IMG/VR virus record: IMGVR_UViG_3300030419_004277 | Location: 1 to 59,880 of that record | Source: a virus | Reading direction: 5' to 3' (one strand) | Length of the DNA stretch: 59,880 bases | In this document: one piece after another, positions 41,619 to 50,711 of the stretch | How positions within the stretch are numbered: the first letter of the stretch is position 1 | Layout: every line of letters begins with the position of its first letter | Position numbers and translations under genes: made by a program | Notes under the pieces: generated by a model | Databases searched by the model: none | Seen by the model: only the letters and a program-made list of their open reading frames with translations | Told to the model about the DNA's origin: nothing

Positions 41619-42472
41619 TTAATATTGTCCTCTATTGTTTTAGTTATGCTTTCAACATCCAAACCAAAATATTTTCTAGCGTCATTAACATCGCCGTATT
41701 TTGTATAAAACTCATCTCTTATACCAAACTTTTTTACTTTATCTTCTGAAACTTCATTTATTGCTTCATACAATCCGTTTACATCTTGAAAAACAATAAT
41801 ATTAGTATTATTATATTTTTGTATTAAATCTTTGTCTATCGGTTTGATAGTATGAAAATAAAGTAAATTAACATCTAACCATTTAGCTGCTTCGTATACA
41901 TTAGTTAATATAGGACCAGAAGTAGCTATTGTTGTTTTAGATCCTTTATTAATCATTTCTACTCCTTTACCAAACTCAACATCAATATTTATTTCATGTG
42001 GAAAGTCTGATAGTCTGTAGTATGTAGTCTTTTCATTATCGTACTGACTTCTAACTAAAGTGTCAACCTCTTTATTAGATCCTGGTTGTAATACCTCTAT
42101 ATTAGGTAACATTCTTAAATTAGAAATATCATTATGACAATGGTGTGAAGCACCATCATAAGCATAATCAAATGTAGCACCACAGGTCACTATGTTACCA
42201 TTAAAATCATTATAAAGCATATCTAATTTTATTTGTTCATAACTTCTGTCGGACAAAAAGGGATTGATAGTGTGAACAAATGGAATTAATCCTTGAGATG
42301 ACAGTCCAGCAGAAACACTAACCAATGAATTTTCCCCAATAGCTAAATTAAAAACTTTATTTGGATTTTTTATTTTAAAATCATCGAAAAGATAAACACT
42401 AACATCACCAAGTATTAAAACTATTTTTTCATCGTTTATATCTATAATAGTTTCTTTAAATTGTTTTCTCAT
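41615..42472 (-). CDS. Split transketolase, C-terminal subunit (first pair)
   Basis: 285 residues holding the pyrimidine-binding and C-terminal parts: VFNLAIGENSLVSVSAGLSS, then TCGATFDYAYDGASHHCHND and DVNLLYFHTIKPID. The E--N of AIGEN is the TPP-activating Glu. It pairs with 42456-43241. Together the two give the length of one transketolase. Confidence 0.8.
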   Translation of the reverse strand: MRKQFKETIIDINDEKIVLILGDVSVYLFDDFKIKNPNKVFNLAIGENSLVSVSAGLSSQGLIPFVHTINPFLSDRSYEQIKLDMLYNDFNGNIVTCGATFDYAYDGASHHCHNDISNLRMLPNIEVLQPGSNKEVDTLVRSQYDNEKTTYYRLSDFPHEINIDVEFGKGVEMINKGSKTTIATSGPILTNVYEAAKWLDVNLLYFHTIKPIDKDLIQKYNNTNIIVFQDVNGLYEAINEVSEDKVKKFGIRDEFYTKYGDVNDARKYFGLDVESITKTIEDNIK

Positions 42473-43241
42473 TTAACTCATCCATAAAAATTTTATAATA
42501 ATCATCATTTGGAACTTTACTATGCCACTCAAACTTGTTTTCAATCAGAGTTCTACAAGGATAGCCTTTTATAGTTTCAGCAACTATAACAAGTGGTTTA
42601 TTTTTTTTCCCACATTTAAAAGCGTTTTTAATTTTATTTACATCATGTCCAAATATTTTTTCAACGGCACAACCAAATTCTTTACACACTCCATCGATGT
42701 TACTTAATTGTAAACCCCTTGTTTGAGATTTATTAACATCGAAAATTATAACTAAATTATCTAATTTTTCATTAACAGCAATCATTATTGATTCCCAAAC
42801 AGAACCTTCGTTTGCTTCGCCATCACCTACTAAGACATAAACTTTTCTATAACTTTTTTTTATTTTAAATGCTAGTGCCATACCTACAGCAATTCCAATA
42901 CCATGACCTAAAGAGCCAGTAGAAGACTCCACGCCAGGAACTTTTAGTCTATCTGGATGACCACCAAATTTACTGTTATATTTTTTTAATGTTTTTATAT
43001 CATCTAATGCAAAGTAACCATGATGTGATAGTATGGTATAATAAGAAAGAGAAGCGTGCCCTTTACTTAAAATAAAAATGTCTCTACCTTCCCAATTTGT
43101 ATTTTTTGGATTGTGATTCATATGATTATAAACAGAATCGATAAGTTCAACTACAGAGTAATCTGTCCCTAACCTACCTTGAGTAGTTGTTCTAGCAAGA
43201 TTTAATATATCTTTTCTAATATCAATATACTTTTGTTCCAT
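42456..43241 (-). CDS. Split transketolase, N-terminal subunit (first pair)
   Basis: 261 residues with the TPP-binding motif VGDGEANEGSVWESIMIAVN to FDVNKSQ, and N-terminal LSKGHASLSYYTILSHHGYF. It would form a heteromer with the gene downstream, with which it overlaps by about 17 bp. The reaction is a two-carbon ketol transfer. Confidence 0.85.
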   Translation of the reverse strand: MEQKYIDIRKDILNLARTTTQGRLGTDYSVVELIDSVYNHMNHNPKNTNWEGRDIFILSKGHASLSYYTILSHHGYFALDDIKTLKKYNSKFGGHPDRLKVPGVESSTGSLGHGIGIAVGMALAFKIKKSYRKVYVLVGDGEANEGSVWESIMIAVNEKLDNLVIIFDVNKSQTRGLQLSNIDGVCKEFGCAVEKIFGHDVNKIKNAFKCGKKNKPLVIVAETIKGYPCRTLIENKFEWHSKVPNDDYYKIFMDELNEKTI

Positions 43242-43735
43242 TATCTATCTCTCTTAGACAGTATTGGATTATCTATAGGCCAATCTATACCTATTCTCTT
43301 ATCATTCCATTTAAGGGTAAATTGATCACTAACATCAGGATAGTCACCATCATATGACCATTTATATGTTAAAACAGAATGTTCACTCATCACACAAAAA
43401 CCATTTACAAAGTAAGGTGGAACTAAAACCATTTTTTTGTTATGTTGTGATAGCATAACCCAATCCCATTGTAAATATGTTGGGGAATTTTTTCTGTAAT
43501 CCACTACTACATAATACAATTCGCCGTGTAAACAAGTTGCTAATTTCCAAGATTTAGTATCACCGTGTAATCCTCTAATGACATTCTTACGAGAAGTTGA
43601 AACTTTATCATGATTGAATTTTATGGGATAATCCCACTCATCTTCTTTCCAAGTAGTCCACAACTCGCCTCTGTAATCTACAAAAGAACTTGGTTGTATT
43701 ACGCTAACTAAACCTTCGAATATTCGTTTGTTCAT
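43241..43735 (-). CDS. rfbC: dTDP-4-dehydrorhamnose 3,5-epimerase-like protein
   Basis: 164 residues. VDYRGELWTTW, VIRGLHGDTKSWKLATCLHG and FVNGFCVMSEHSVLTYKWS match the RfbC family, including the catalytic His in GLHGD. It would epimerise a 4-keto-6-deoxy NDP-sugar at C3/C5. The start at MNKRIFEG overlaps the gene upstream. Confidence 0.85.
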   Translation of the reverse strand: MNKRIFEGLVSVIQPSSFVDYRGELWTTWKEDEWDYPIKFNHDKVSTSRKNVIRGLHGDTKSWKLATCLHGELYYVVVDYRKNSPTYLQWDWVMLSQHNKKMVLVPPYFVNGFCVMSEHSVLTYKWSYDGDYPDVSDQFTLKWNDKRIGIDWPIDNPILSKRDR

Positions 43736-44700
43736 AATACTTTTCTCCAATATTCTAATAAATCTTCACATACATTAGTTAAATTTTTTCTAGGCGTCCA
43801 CCCAAACTGATTTCTGAATTTATTAGTATCTGGTATCTGTAAAGTAATATCTGTAGGTCTTACTCTATCTTTGTCTAATTTTTTTTGTAATCCATCCTTA
43901 GTAGACATACTAATTAGTTTATCTAAAGCATCACCAACTGTACAAGTTTCACTCCCACCGATATTGTAAACCTCTCCAAATTTATTACTATTAGAGCACA
44001 CCCAATAAGCACTTATAGCATCATCAATGTGAGCGTAAGTTCTTGTAGATTCTAAATTACCGTGTCTTATAAATCCATCACCCTTGCCTTTTTCGTTTAA
44101 TACGATTTGATGAGCAAATGAAGATAGAGCAAATTGCTTACCCCTACGAGCACCCTCATGACTAAACATACGAGTTATGATAATTTTCATACCGAATGCT
44201 TTATGATAATACTGAGACATTAGATCATGTCCAACTTTTGAAATTGAATATGGATTAGCTGCTCTGATAGGGTTTGTTTCTTTAATTGGAACTTCACTCT
44301 CTTCTGGCATACCATAAACTTCACTGGTTGATACGCTAACAATTATAGGATCATATTCAGAATCTTTTATTGATTCTAACAAATGTGTCGTACCAACGGT
44401 ATTGGTTTGTAAAGTTATGACTGGTGTCTTAAAACTTACTTCAGGAAAACTTTGAGCAGCAAAATGAAATATTTTACTTGGTTTAGATATATCTACCGCT
44501 CTCTTAATACTTAGACTATCCAATAAATCACAATCAATAAATTCTAATCTATCGTCATCAATATGATCTAAATTTTTAGTGTCTTCCATCCATCGTTTTG
44601 TACAATATATTTTTTGGTTTGGTTTTATGGCGTATTCTAAAATGTAATCAATCATGTGACTACCGACAAAACCTGTACCACCAGTTATTAATATATTCAT
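43732..44700 (-). CDS. NAD-dependent epimerase/dehydratase, GDP-sugar type
   Basis: 322 residues of the extended SDR family: LITGGTGFVGSHMIDYIL, FHFAAQSFPEVSFKTP, STSEVYG with Ser, and the catalytic Tyr-Lys in PYSISKVGHD. MFSHEGARRGKQF is like the Gmd substrate loop. It may be a GDP-sugar reductase, epimerase or second dehydratase. Its stop overlaps the RfbC-like gene. Confidence 0.8.
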   Translation of the reverse strand: MNILITGGTGFVGSHMIDYILEYAIKPNQKIYCTKRWMEDTKNLDHIDDDRLEFIDCDLLDSLSIKRAVDISKPSKIFHFAAQSFPEVSFKTPVITLQTNTVGTTHLLESIKDSEYDPIIVSVSTSEVYGMPEESEVPIKETNPIRAANPYSISKVGHDLMSQYYHKAFGMKIIITRMFSHEGARRGKQFALSSFAHQIVLNEKGKGDGFIRHGNLESTRTYAHIDDAISAYWVCSNSNKFGEVYNIGGSETCTVGDALDKLISMSTKDGLQKKLDKDRVRPTDITLQIPDTNKFRNQFGWTPRKNLTNVCEDLLEYWRKVL

Positions 44701-45860
44701 AACGAATTTAACTCCTCACACAAACTAAGAATATCTTCTCTAACTAATTCAGGATGATTACCAATATATAAACCAAACGAATGTATGTGATCTACATTCT
44801 TCAAATCATGTTTGATTATATCATACCCCTCTAAATAAGGTTGTCTAGCTTGGTTACCACCACCAGCAGTTCCAACTCTATACTCTATCTTTTTTTCAGC
44901 TAATAATTTACAACATTTATTGAACAAATCCAAATCTTTTTTAGTCAAAATTAATGGTAATGCAAAATTACTATTCCCATTTTTTTCATAGTCAACCATA
45001 AACTTATCAGAATTTAAATTATCAACCCAAACAATAAAGTTTTTTGACCTTTGTTCACAATTAAAATCCAATCTTTTTAATTGTTGTAAACCTAATACAG
45101 CATTAATTTCTTGATTTCTAAAATTATAACCAGGCACAGCAAAAGTAAACAATGGATTTAAATCAGAATACTTTTTTTTGTATTCATTTATTAATGAAGG
45201 CGAGGCTTCTCTTGTCATACCGTGTGACCTAAACAATTTAGCTAAATCATATATGTCACTATTATTAGTACATACCATACCACCCTCAATAGTGGTTATA
45301 TGATGACCAAAGTAAAAAGAAAAATTAGAAACATCACCAAAGTTACCAACTTTAATTCCGTTGTGTTCAACTCCATGAGATTCACAACAATCTTCCATCA
45401 AAAATAAACTGTTCTTTTTACAAAAATCTACCAATTCCTCACTTATAGCATTGAAACCCAACACATGAACTAAACAAACACCAACAGTATAGTCGGTAAC
45501 TGCTGCTTTTATATTCTCTAAAGTAATGGACATATTTTTAAAATCAACATCAACAAATACAGGAGTAAATCCTAGATTTATTAAAGGAGCTACATCTGAA
45601 ACCCATCCTAAAGGCGAAACAATTACCTCTCCCAACCCATGTGTTTCTTTCATTATAGAAGTCATCATATAATTCGCAGAAGCACCTGAGTTTACAAAAA
45701 CAGAATGCTCACATCCTAAATATTTAGACCAGGCCTTTTCAAACTCCTTTACTTTAGCACCATTAGTGAATCGTTGATTAGGTGTATTAATAAAATCCAC
45801 CATCGCTTTTTTATCACCGCTTGTTATACTATCATTTATTAATTGCCATTTAAATTCCAT
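44697..45860 (-). CDS. PMP-dependent sugar 3-dehydratase (ColD/RfbH-like)
   Basis: 387 residues of the DegT/DnrJ/EryC1 fold. The residue that is Lys in aminotransferases is His here: FSFYFGHHITTIEGGM near 208. That His is the mark of 3-dehydratases such as ColD and E1/RfbH, which use PMP to remove the 3-hydroxyl of 4-keto-6-deoxy sugars. CCESHGV and SHGMTREA are also typical. With Gmd, GDP-colitose is one logical product. No CDP-sugar ferredoxin partner is seen, which favours the ColD type. Confidence 0.8.
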   Translation of the reverse strand: MEFKWQLINDSITSGDKKAMVDFINTPNQRFTNGAKVKEFEKAWSKYLGCEHSVFVNSGASANYMMTSIMKETHGLGEVIVSPLGWVSDVAPLINLGFTPVFVDVDFKNMSITLENIKAAVTDYTVGVCLVHVLGFNAISEELVDFCKKNSLFLMEDCCESHGVEHNGIKVGNFGDVSNFSFYFGHHITTIEGGMVCTNNSDIYDLAKLFRSHGMTREASPSLINEYKKKYSDLNPLFTFAVPGYNFRNQEINAVLGLQQLKRLDFNCEQRSKNFIVWVDNLNSDKFMVDYEKNGNSNFALPLILTKKDLDLFNKCCKLLAEKKIEYRVGTAGGGNQARQPYLEGYDIIKHDLKNVDHIHSFGLYIGNHPELVREDILSLCEELNSL

Positions 45861-45864
45861 ATTA

Positions 45865-46785
45865 TTACCCTATTTCTATTGTATCGTGGATATAAGATAC
45901 TGGTATTTTATCGTATTTATCATCTTTAAATCTATTATAACATTCTTGTAAAGTTTCATTAGCTTTAACAAATGTTTTTTTGCCAACCTTTAAAATTTCA
46001 CTTATGTCAATCTGACTCATCTTTCTACCACTATCTTTTTGTTTTAATATACCATCTGAACTTTTTAGTTTTAATCCGATGTCTATGGAAACTCTTAACC
46101 CACCGTTATTTTTGAGTGTTCTATGTAGACAAGCGTGATCGAAAATAGTTATAGTTCCAAATTTCAAGTTACTAATATGTTCAAAATCTGTAAAAGTTTT
46201 TTGTCCATTAGAATAATTAGGTTGAGTATCAAAAAATGATGGTTGAACTTCACCGATTACTTTATTAAATTCTAAAGATGTAGTTTTATCTCCTAACACA
46301 CCAATAGTTAATATAGCGTCACCCTTATGACCAGCCCACGCATCGGAGTGTAATCTTGATGTTGCTGACAATCTTGAATCTGCATTGGAAACTTTACCAT
46401 CAACTATTCTTACTGTAGTAAGATCAAAAGAACTAAACTGATTAACTAAGTTTTTTTTAATTAAAATATCATTAATGTGACTTTGTATTTTATTATAAAC
46501 ATCTACATTTTCAACTTTTGGGTAAAAAGCACCATTTGGCGTTCTATTTGGTAAATTTAAAATATTATTTTTATACTCTTTTAAAAAATTATCTGATTTT
46601 TTAAATGTTTTTTTGTAGAACTCATTACAAGTTTTTATTATGTATTCTTCAAGTAAGTTTTTTAATTTTTTATTGTCAACTTCATCTATTAATAATTCTA
46701 AACAGACACCGCCGTCAAAAGATACCTCACATTCTCTACGAATATCATCGTATAATTTCTCTCTATCACTAAGATTATTCAACAT
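45865..46785 (-). CDS. Putative 2OG-Fe(II) oxygenase
   Basis: 306 residues. SRLHSDAWAGHKGDAILTIG holds an H-x-D pair, and later FDHACLHRTLKNNGGLRVSI the second His and an Arg. The layout fits a 2-oxoglutarate oxygenase. Sugar or amino acid hydroxylation within the glycan cluster is likely. The N-terminal 100 residues are Lys-rich and of unknown role. Confidence 0.6.
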   Translation of the reverse strand: MLNNLSDREKLYDDIRRECEVSFDGGVCLELLIDEVDNKKLKNLLEEYIIKTCNEFYKKTFKKSDNFLKEYKNNILNLPNRTPNGAFYPKVENVDVYNKIQSHINDILIKKNLVNQFSSFDLTTVRIVDGKVSNADSRLSATSRLHSDAWAGHKGDAILTIGVLGDKTTSLEFNKVIGEVQPSFFDTQPNYSNGQKTFTDFEHISNLKFGTITIFDHACLHRTLKNNGGLRVSIDIGLKLKSSDGILKQKDSGRKMSQIDISEILKVGKKTFVKANETLQECYNRFKDDKYDKIPVSYIHDTIEIG

Positions 46786-47722
46786 CTATAAAATCCTTAA
46801 TTTTATTAAAAATTGAATCAGCCGATAAGCCATTTTTTTCTAAATGATAATCTCTATCACCATTTTCAAAAATATATCTCTCTGGTAAACCTAATCTAAG
46901 AACGGGTTTTAAAGTTTTATTGTCTGACAAACCCTCTAAAATTACAGAACCAACTCCTCCTGATAAAGTTTGTTCCTCAACAGATACAATGTGTGTGTAA
47001 TCAGTAAAAGTTTTTTTACTTATTGGATTAGGTTTTAATTGATGTAAGTCATAAAGACTAACTTGATAATTTTCACTCTGTAATTTATCCCATACATCTA
47101 AACATCTTCCAAGAATATAACCGTGTGAAACTAAAGCTATTCTTGGATCATTAAATATGCTAAGACTGTCATATAATCCTGGTTTTAGTAACTCGATACC
47201 AGAACCTAAACCATCTGTATCGTTGTCAAATCTTGTATCATAATTTCTCTCTAAGCGGATGTATCTTAATTTTTGTTTTTCATACGATAATTTAACTAAC
47301 TCTTTTGTTTTGTATATGTTACGAGGACAATTAATCTCTATACCTAATAAAGATCTCATATAGGCAATATCCTCAGTTGGAGCGTGTGCAGGACCTGCTG
47401 GCATATAACCCAACCCAACACCCGATCCTAAGATGGTGATTGGATTGTTTCCCATGGCACACGAGTATCTAATTTGTTCAAAACATCTGGCAACCCAAGC
47501 TCCCATAAAATAAACATATACTTTCTTACCTTGGGCAGATAATCCAGCAGCGAAGTTTATTGTGTGTTGTTCTGAAATACCAGTAGCAAAAAACTGACTT
47601 GGTAATTCATCTCTCCATTGATCTAACGCGGGCGCTCCCATGTCAACACTAAGCATTAAAACATCTTTATCTTTTTTAGCTATTTTAAATAAATCATCTA
47701 TAAAAGTATCCCTCTGTGTCAT
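46775..47722 (-). CDS. Split transketolase, C-terminal subunit (second pair)
   Basis: 315 residues: MLSVDMGAPALDQW, FFATGISEQHTINFAAGLSA with the activating Glu, and the C-terminal SVEEQTLSGGVGSVILEGLS. It pairs with 47719-48489. It is clearly different from the first pair at 41615-43241. Confidence 0.85.
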   Translation of the reverse strand: MTQRDTFIDDLFKIAKKDKDVLMLSVDMGAPALDQWRDELPSQFFATGISEQHTINFAAGLSAQGKKVYVYFMGAWVARCFEQIRYSCAMGNNPITILGSGVGLGYMPAGPAHAPTEDIAYMRSLLGIEINCPRNIYKTKELVKLSYEKQKLRYIRLERNYDTRFDNDTDGLGSGIELLKPGLYDSLSIFNDPRIALVSHGYILGRCLDVWDKLQSENYQVSLYDLHQLKPNPISKKTFTDYTHIVSVEEQTLSGGVGSVILEGLSDNKTLKPVLRLGLPERYIFENGDRDYHLEKNGLSADSIFNKIKDFIDVE

Positions 47723-48489
47723 GATAACTCCTCTAATCCTGTTTTTATATCTTCATCTTTTTTTGGTATTATAGTGTGGTATTGCCAAACACCTTCCATA
47801 TAACTAACACCCTTGCCTTTAATTGTATTTGCTATAATAACCTGTGGTTTATTATTAGTTTGCGCAAATACAGTTCTCATTTTGTCAAAATCATGACCAT
47901 CAACACTAACAACATCAAACCCAAAGCTTTTAAATTTATCCTCAAGTGGGTTTAATTTTAATAATTCTTCAGTATTACCCAAAATGCCTAATTGATTTCT
48001 GTCTACAATTAATTTTATATTATTCAAATTGTGATGGGATATAAACATTAAAGTTTCCCATACTGAACCCTCGTATAACTCGGCATCACCTAACATCACA
48101 TATACATTTTTGTCACTATCATATGCTAATCCACAAGCATAACCTATGTTATTTCCTAAAGAACCACCAACATGGTAACAACCAGGTATTGTCCAATCTG
48201 AGTGTAGTCTTAAAATACCCTCTGGTGTACAATATTTTTCTAACTCGTCTTTTGGAAAATATCCCAAATCGGATAATATAGGATAAACTGCTGGAGAGCC
48301 GTGAGCTTTACTGAATATCATTATGTCTTCTTCATGGTTAAAGATAGTTTTTTCATCACAGTATAATGAAACTAATATGTCAACATTAGACAAACAACTT
48401 GCTAGATGACCTATTCCACTTTTTGTTTTAAAGTTAAAAATTCTTTTTCTAACTGATTTTGCTTTATCTTTTAATATTTCATTAGACAT
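47719..48489 (-). CDS. Split transketolase, N-terminal subunit (second pair)
   Basis: 256 residues with TPP motif VMLGDAELYEGSVWETLMFI and VDRNQLG, plus SKAHGSPAVYPILSDLGYFP. The GDxE...N spacing is intact. It overlaps its partner by a few bases, as usual for coupled subunits. Confidence 0.85.
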   Translation of the reverse strand: MSNEILKDKAKSVRKRIFNFKTKSGIGHLASCLSNVDILVSLYCDEKTIFNHEEDIMIFSKAHGSPAVYPILSDLGYFPKDELEKYCTPEGILRLHSDWTIPGCYHVGGSLGNNIGYACGLAYDSDKNVYVMLGDAELYEGSVWETLMFISHHNLNNIKLIVDRNQLGILGNTEELLKLNPLEDKFKSFGFDVVSVDGHDFDKMRTVFAQTNNKPQVIIANTIKGKGVSYMEGVWQYHTIIPKKDEDIKTGLEELS

Positions 48490-48505
48490 TTCTACCCTCT
48501 TAATA

Positions 48506-49177
48506 TTAATTGTTAAAAATAATTCCTATACCTCTAGAATCACCAGATGATTTATAACCTTGATTGTATTCTATTCTATGTGTCGGACTCCAATCCATCA
48601 AAGCGTCTTTAATATATTCGTAATCAAATCTTTGTTCTTTACCATCGACTATGTAAGTATCATAACCTAATCTATTAGAATCATCTTTATCTAATTCACC
48701 CCACACTGGAACAAATATATCATGGACCATAATTATCCCTTTATTTTTAGGTAAAACTTTTATTTCATCATTTATAGGCCAATAAGATTCAGCTTTACTC
48801 CCAAGACCAGCAGCACTCATATGAGCATCTAAAAAGAAAATCGTATTATCAAAGTTCATTGTATCCACTAATTTAGATAAAACATCTGGCGAATTTCCAT
48901 TAAAAATTTTAAAGTTACTTCTTGAATTGTTTAATAATCTATTCGTTGTTTCTTTTACATACTTTTCTGAAATTTCTATACCTATTATTTCATCAACCAA
49001 AAAAGATAATTCAGTAGTTGATCTACCCTCATATGTGCCACACTCTACTATCGTGTCTATGTTATACTCCTTTATTATCTCATAAACTCTATCTAAAAAA
49101 TAAGTATCGGCAGTAGCATATCCTTTATTATTCGGCCTATCATAAGTTTGTTTAATAAAATTTTTTGGTAGATTCAA
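48506..49177 (-). CDS. SAM-dependent methyltransferase, CmcI-like
   Basis: 223 residues. TIVECGTYEGRSTTELSFLV is motif I, IIGIEISEKYVKET motif II, and NTIFFLDAHMSAAGLGSK a metal-site-like loop. It resembles sugar O-methyltransferases with an Asp/His metal site. It is next to the radical-SAM gene. Confidence 0.7.
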   Translation of the reverse strand: MNLPKNFIKQTYDRPNNKGYATADTYFLDRVYEIIKEYNIDTIVECGTYEGRSTTELSFLVDEIIGIEISEKYVKETTNRLLNNSRSNFKIFNGNSPDVLSKLVDTMNFDNTIFFLDAHMSAAGLGSKAESYWPINDEIKVLPKNKGIIMVHDIFVPVWGELDKDDSNRLGYDTYIVDGKEQRFDYEYIKDALMDWSPTHRIEYNQGYKSSGDSRGIGIIFNN

Positions 49178-49178
49178 A

Positions 49179-50711
49179 TTATTCTCCTAATATTTTTCTT
49201 TTCAATTTTACTTTAGTATTTTCTAAAATGTTATTAGCAGCTACATCACCATATTTTTTTCTTACTTTATCTAAAAATGGTTTGTAAGTATGATACTCCA
49301 AGTAAGCTTCATCCCTAAATTTTAATATTTCCTCTGGTGTTAATTCATCAGTAGGTAAAGGTTTTGTGGTGTAAGCATGAAAAGAATATCCAGCATAATC
49401 TTCAGGCATTTCTACACCAGCATCGACTGCCTCCTTATACAACTGACTGCCTGGTAAAGGCATAGCAGCATAGGCATTCCAAGCCATAGAGCACAACTCC
49501 TTACTTAAATCTAAAGTTTTTCTCATAGTTTCATGTGTATCTCCTGGTAAACCGAACATATAATTAGCCATAACATTTATACCAGCATCCTCTATTCTTT
49601 TTACAACATCAGTTATATCTACATCTTTAAACTTACCCTTAGATACTTCTAGTCTTACATTTCTATCGGCACTTTCAATTCCAAGACACAACCACTTTAT
49701 ACCAGCTTTTCTAACTAATTTTAAAATTTCAGGCTTACTTATTGTATCAACTCTTGAATAAGTCCACATAATTAAATCATCAGAGTATTCTCTTTCAGAT
49801 AATAATTTTATTAGAGGTAGATAATACTTTTTGTTAAACAAAAACATTTCATCAGCTATCCGGATAGTTTTTACACCCATATTATTAAGTTTATCAAATT
49901 CTTTAATAATAAAATCAGGTGACCAGAATCTCATCTTATTGTAATTACTCGCGACACCCGTTTCCTCTAAATCGTCTCTATTTAGGATATTAATCATACA
50001 GAATGAACATTGAAAAACACATCCTAAAGAAGTATAAAGAGCAGCATATGGTGTTCTTTTTTTATGGTCGTATTCTCCATGCCACATCGGTGAACGATAC
50101 AAATCAAGTGGTTTTTCTTTATAAGGTAATAAATCCCAAGCGTAACCTGGTAAATCTAAATCCATCCTCTCTTGTGGCACTATCTTTTCTGGCGCGGTTA
50201 AAAATGGTTTACCATCTTTTACAAACCCAATTCCCTTTATGTTCTCTAATTCTCTTAGATCTGTTAAATCTTCTAATTTTAGTACATTCCATAAAGAATA
50301 AACACCTTCGTTTGTAAAAATAATGTCTATGTTCGGCTCCTCATCTAAAACTTTGTAAGGTAATGCTTGAACATGAGAACCAACAAATGAGACTGGTATT
50401 TTTATGCCTTTATCTTTAATCGCATTTGCCAATCTAACCGCACCACTCATCTGTGTAGTTCCAGAATTTACATTTTCTCCATATACACAAAAAGTAATTA
50501 GTCTAGGATTTACTTTTTCAATATGTTTTACGGCATCGTCTATCAACATTTTTTCTGCCAGAACATCTAATACACCGACATCATAACCTTGTGATCTACA
50601 AGATTGTGAGAGTAATAACAACCAATAAGGCGTCCCTATACCAGAATAATCAGTAGATAATCCTTGATAAACATCCTTAGCACTTCCAGGATTTATAAAT
50701 AAAACATCCAC
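49179..50711 (-). CDS. B12-binding radical-SAM enzyme
   Basis: 510 residues. The N-terminal Rossmann-like cobalamin domain (VLFINPGSAKDVYQGLS, ITFCVYGENVN) lacks the usual DxHxxG base-off motif. The radical-SAM CxxxCxxC is in LGCVFQCSFCM at about 231-238. Such enzymes methylate unreactive carbons or rearrange sugars. I take the GTG at 50711 as start, because it overlaps the TAG of the gene upstream and has GGGGAG before it. Confidence 0.8.
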   Translation of the reverse strand: MDVLFINPGSAKDVYQGLSTDYSGIGTPYWLLLLSQSCRSQGYDVGVLDVLAEKMLIDDAVKHIEKVNPRLITFCVYGENVNSGTTQMSGAVRLANAIKDKGIKIPVSFVGSHVQALPYKVLDEEPNIDIIFTNEGVYSLWNVLKLEDLTDLRELENIKGIGFVKDGKPFLTAPEKIVPQERMDLDLPGYAWDLLPYKEKPLDLYRSPMWHGEYDHKKRTPYAALYTSLGCVFQCSFCMINILNRDDLEETGVASNYNKMRFWSPDFIIKEFDKLNNMGVKTIRIADEMFLFNKKYYLPLIKLLSEREYSDDLIMWTYSRVDTISKPEILKLVRKAGIKWLCLGIESADRNVRLEVSKGKFKDVDITDVVKRIEDAGINVMANYMFGLPGDTHETMRKTLDLSKELCSMAWNAYAAMPLPGSQLYKEAVDAGVEMPEDYAGYSFHAYTTKPLPTDELTPEEILKFRDEAYLEYHTYKPFLDKVRKKYGDVAANNILENTKVKLKRKILGE

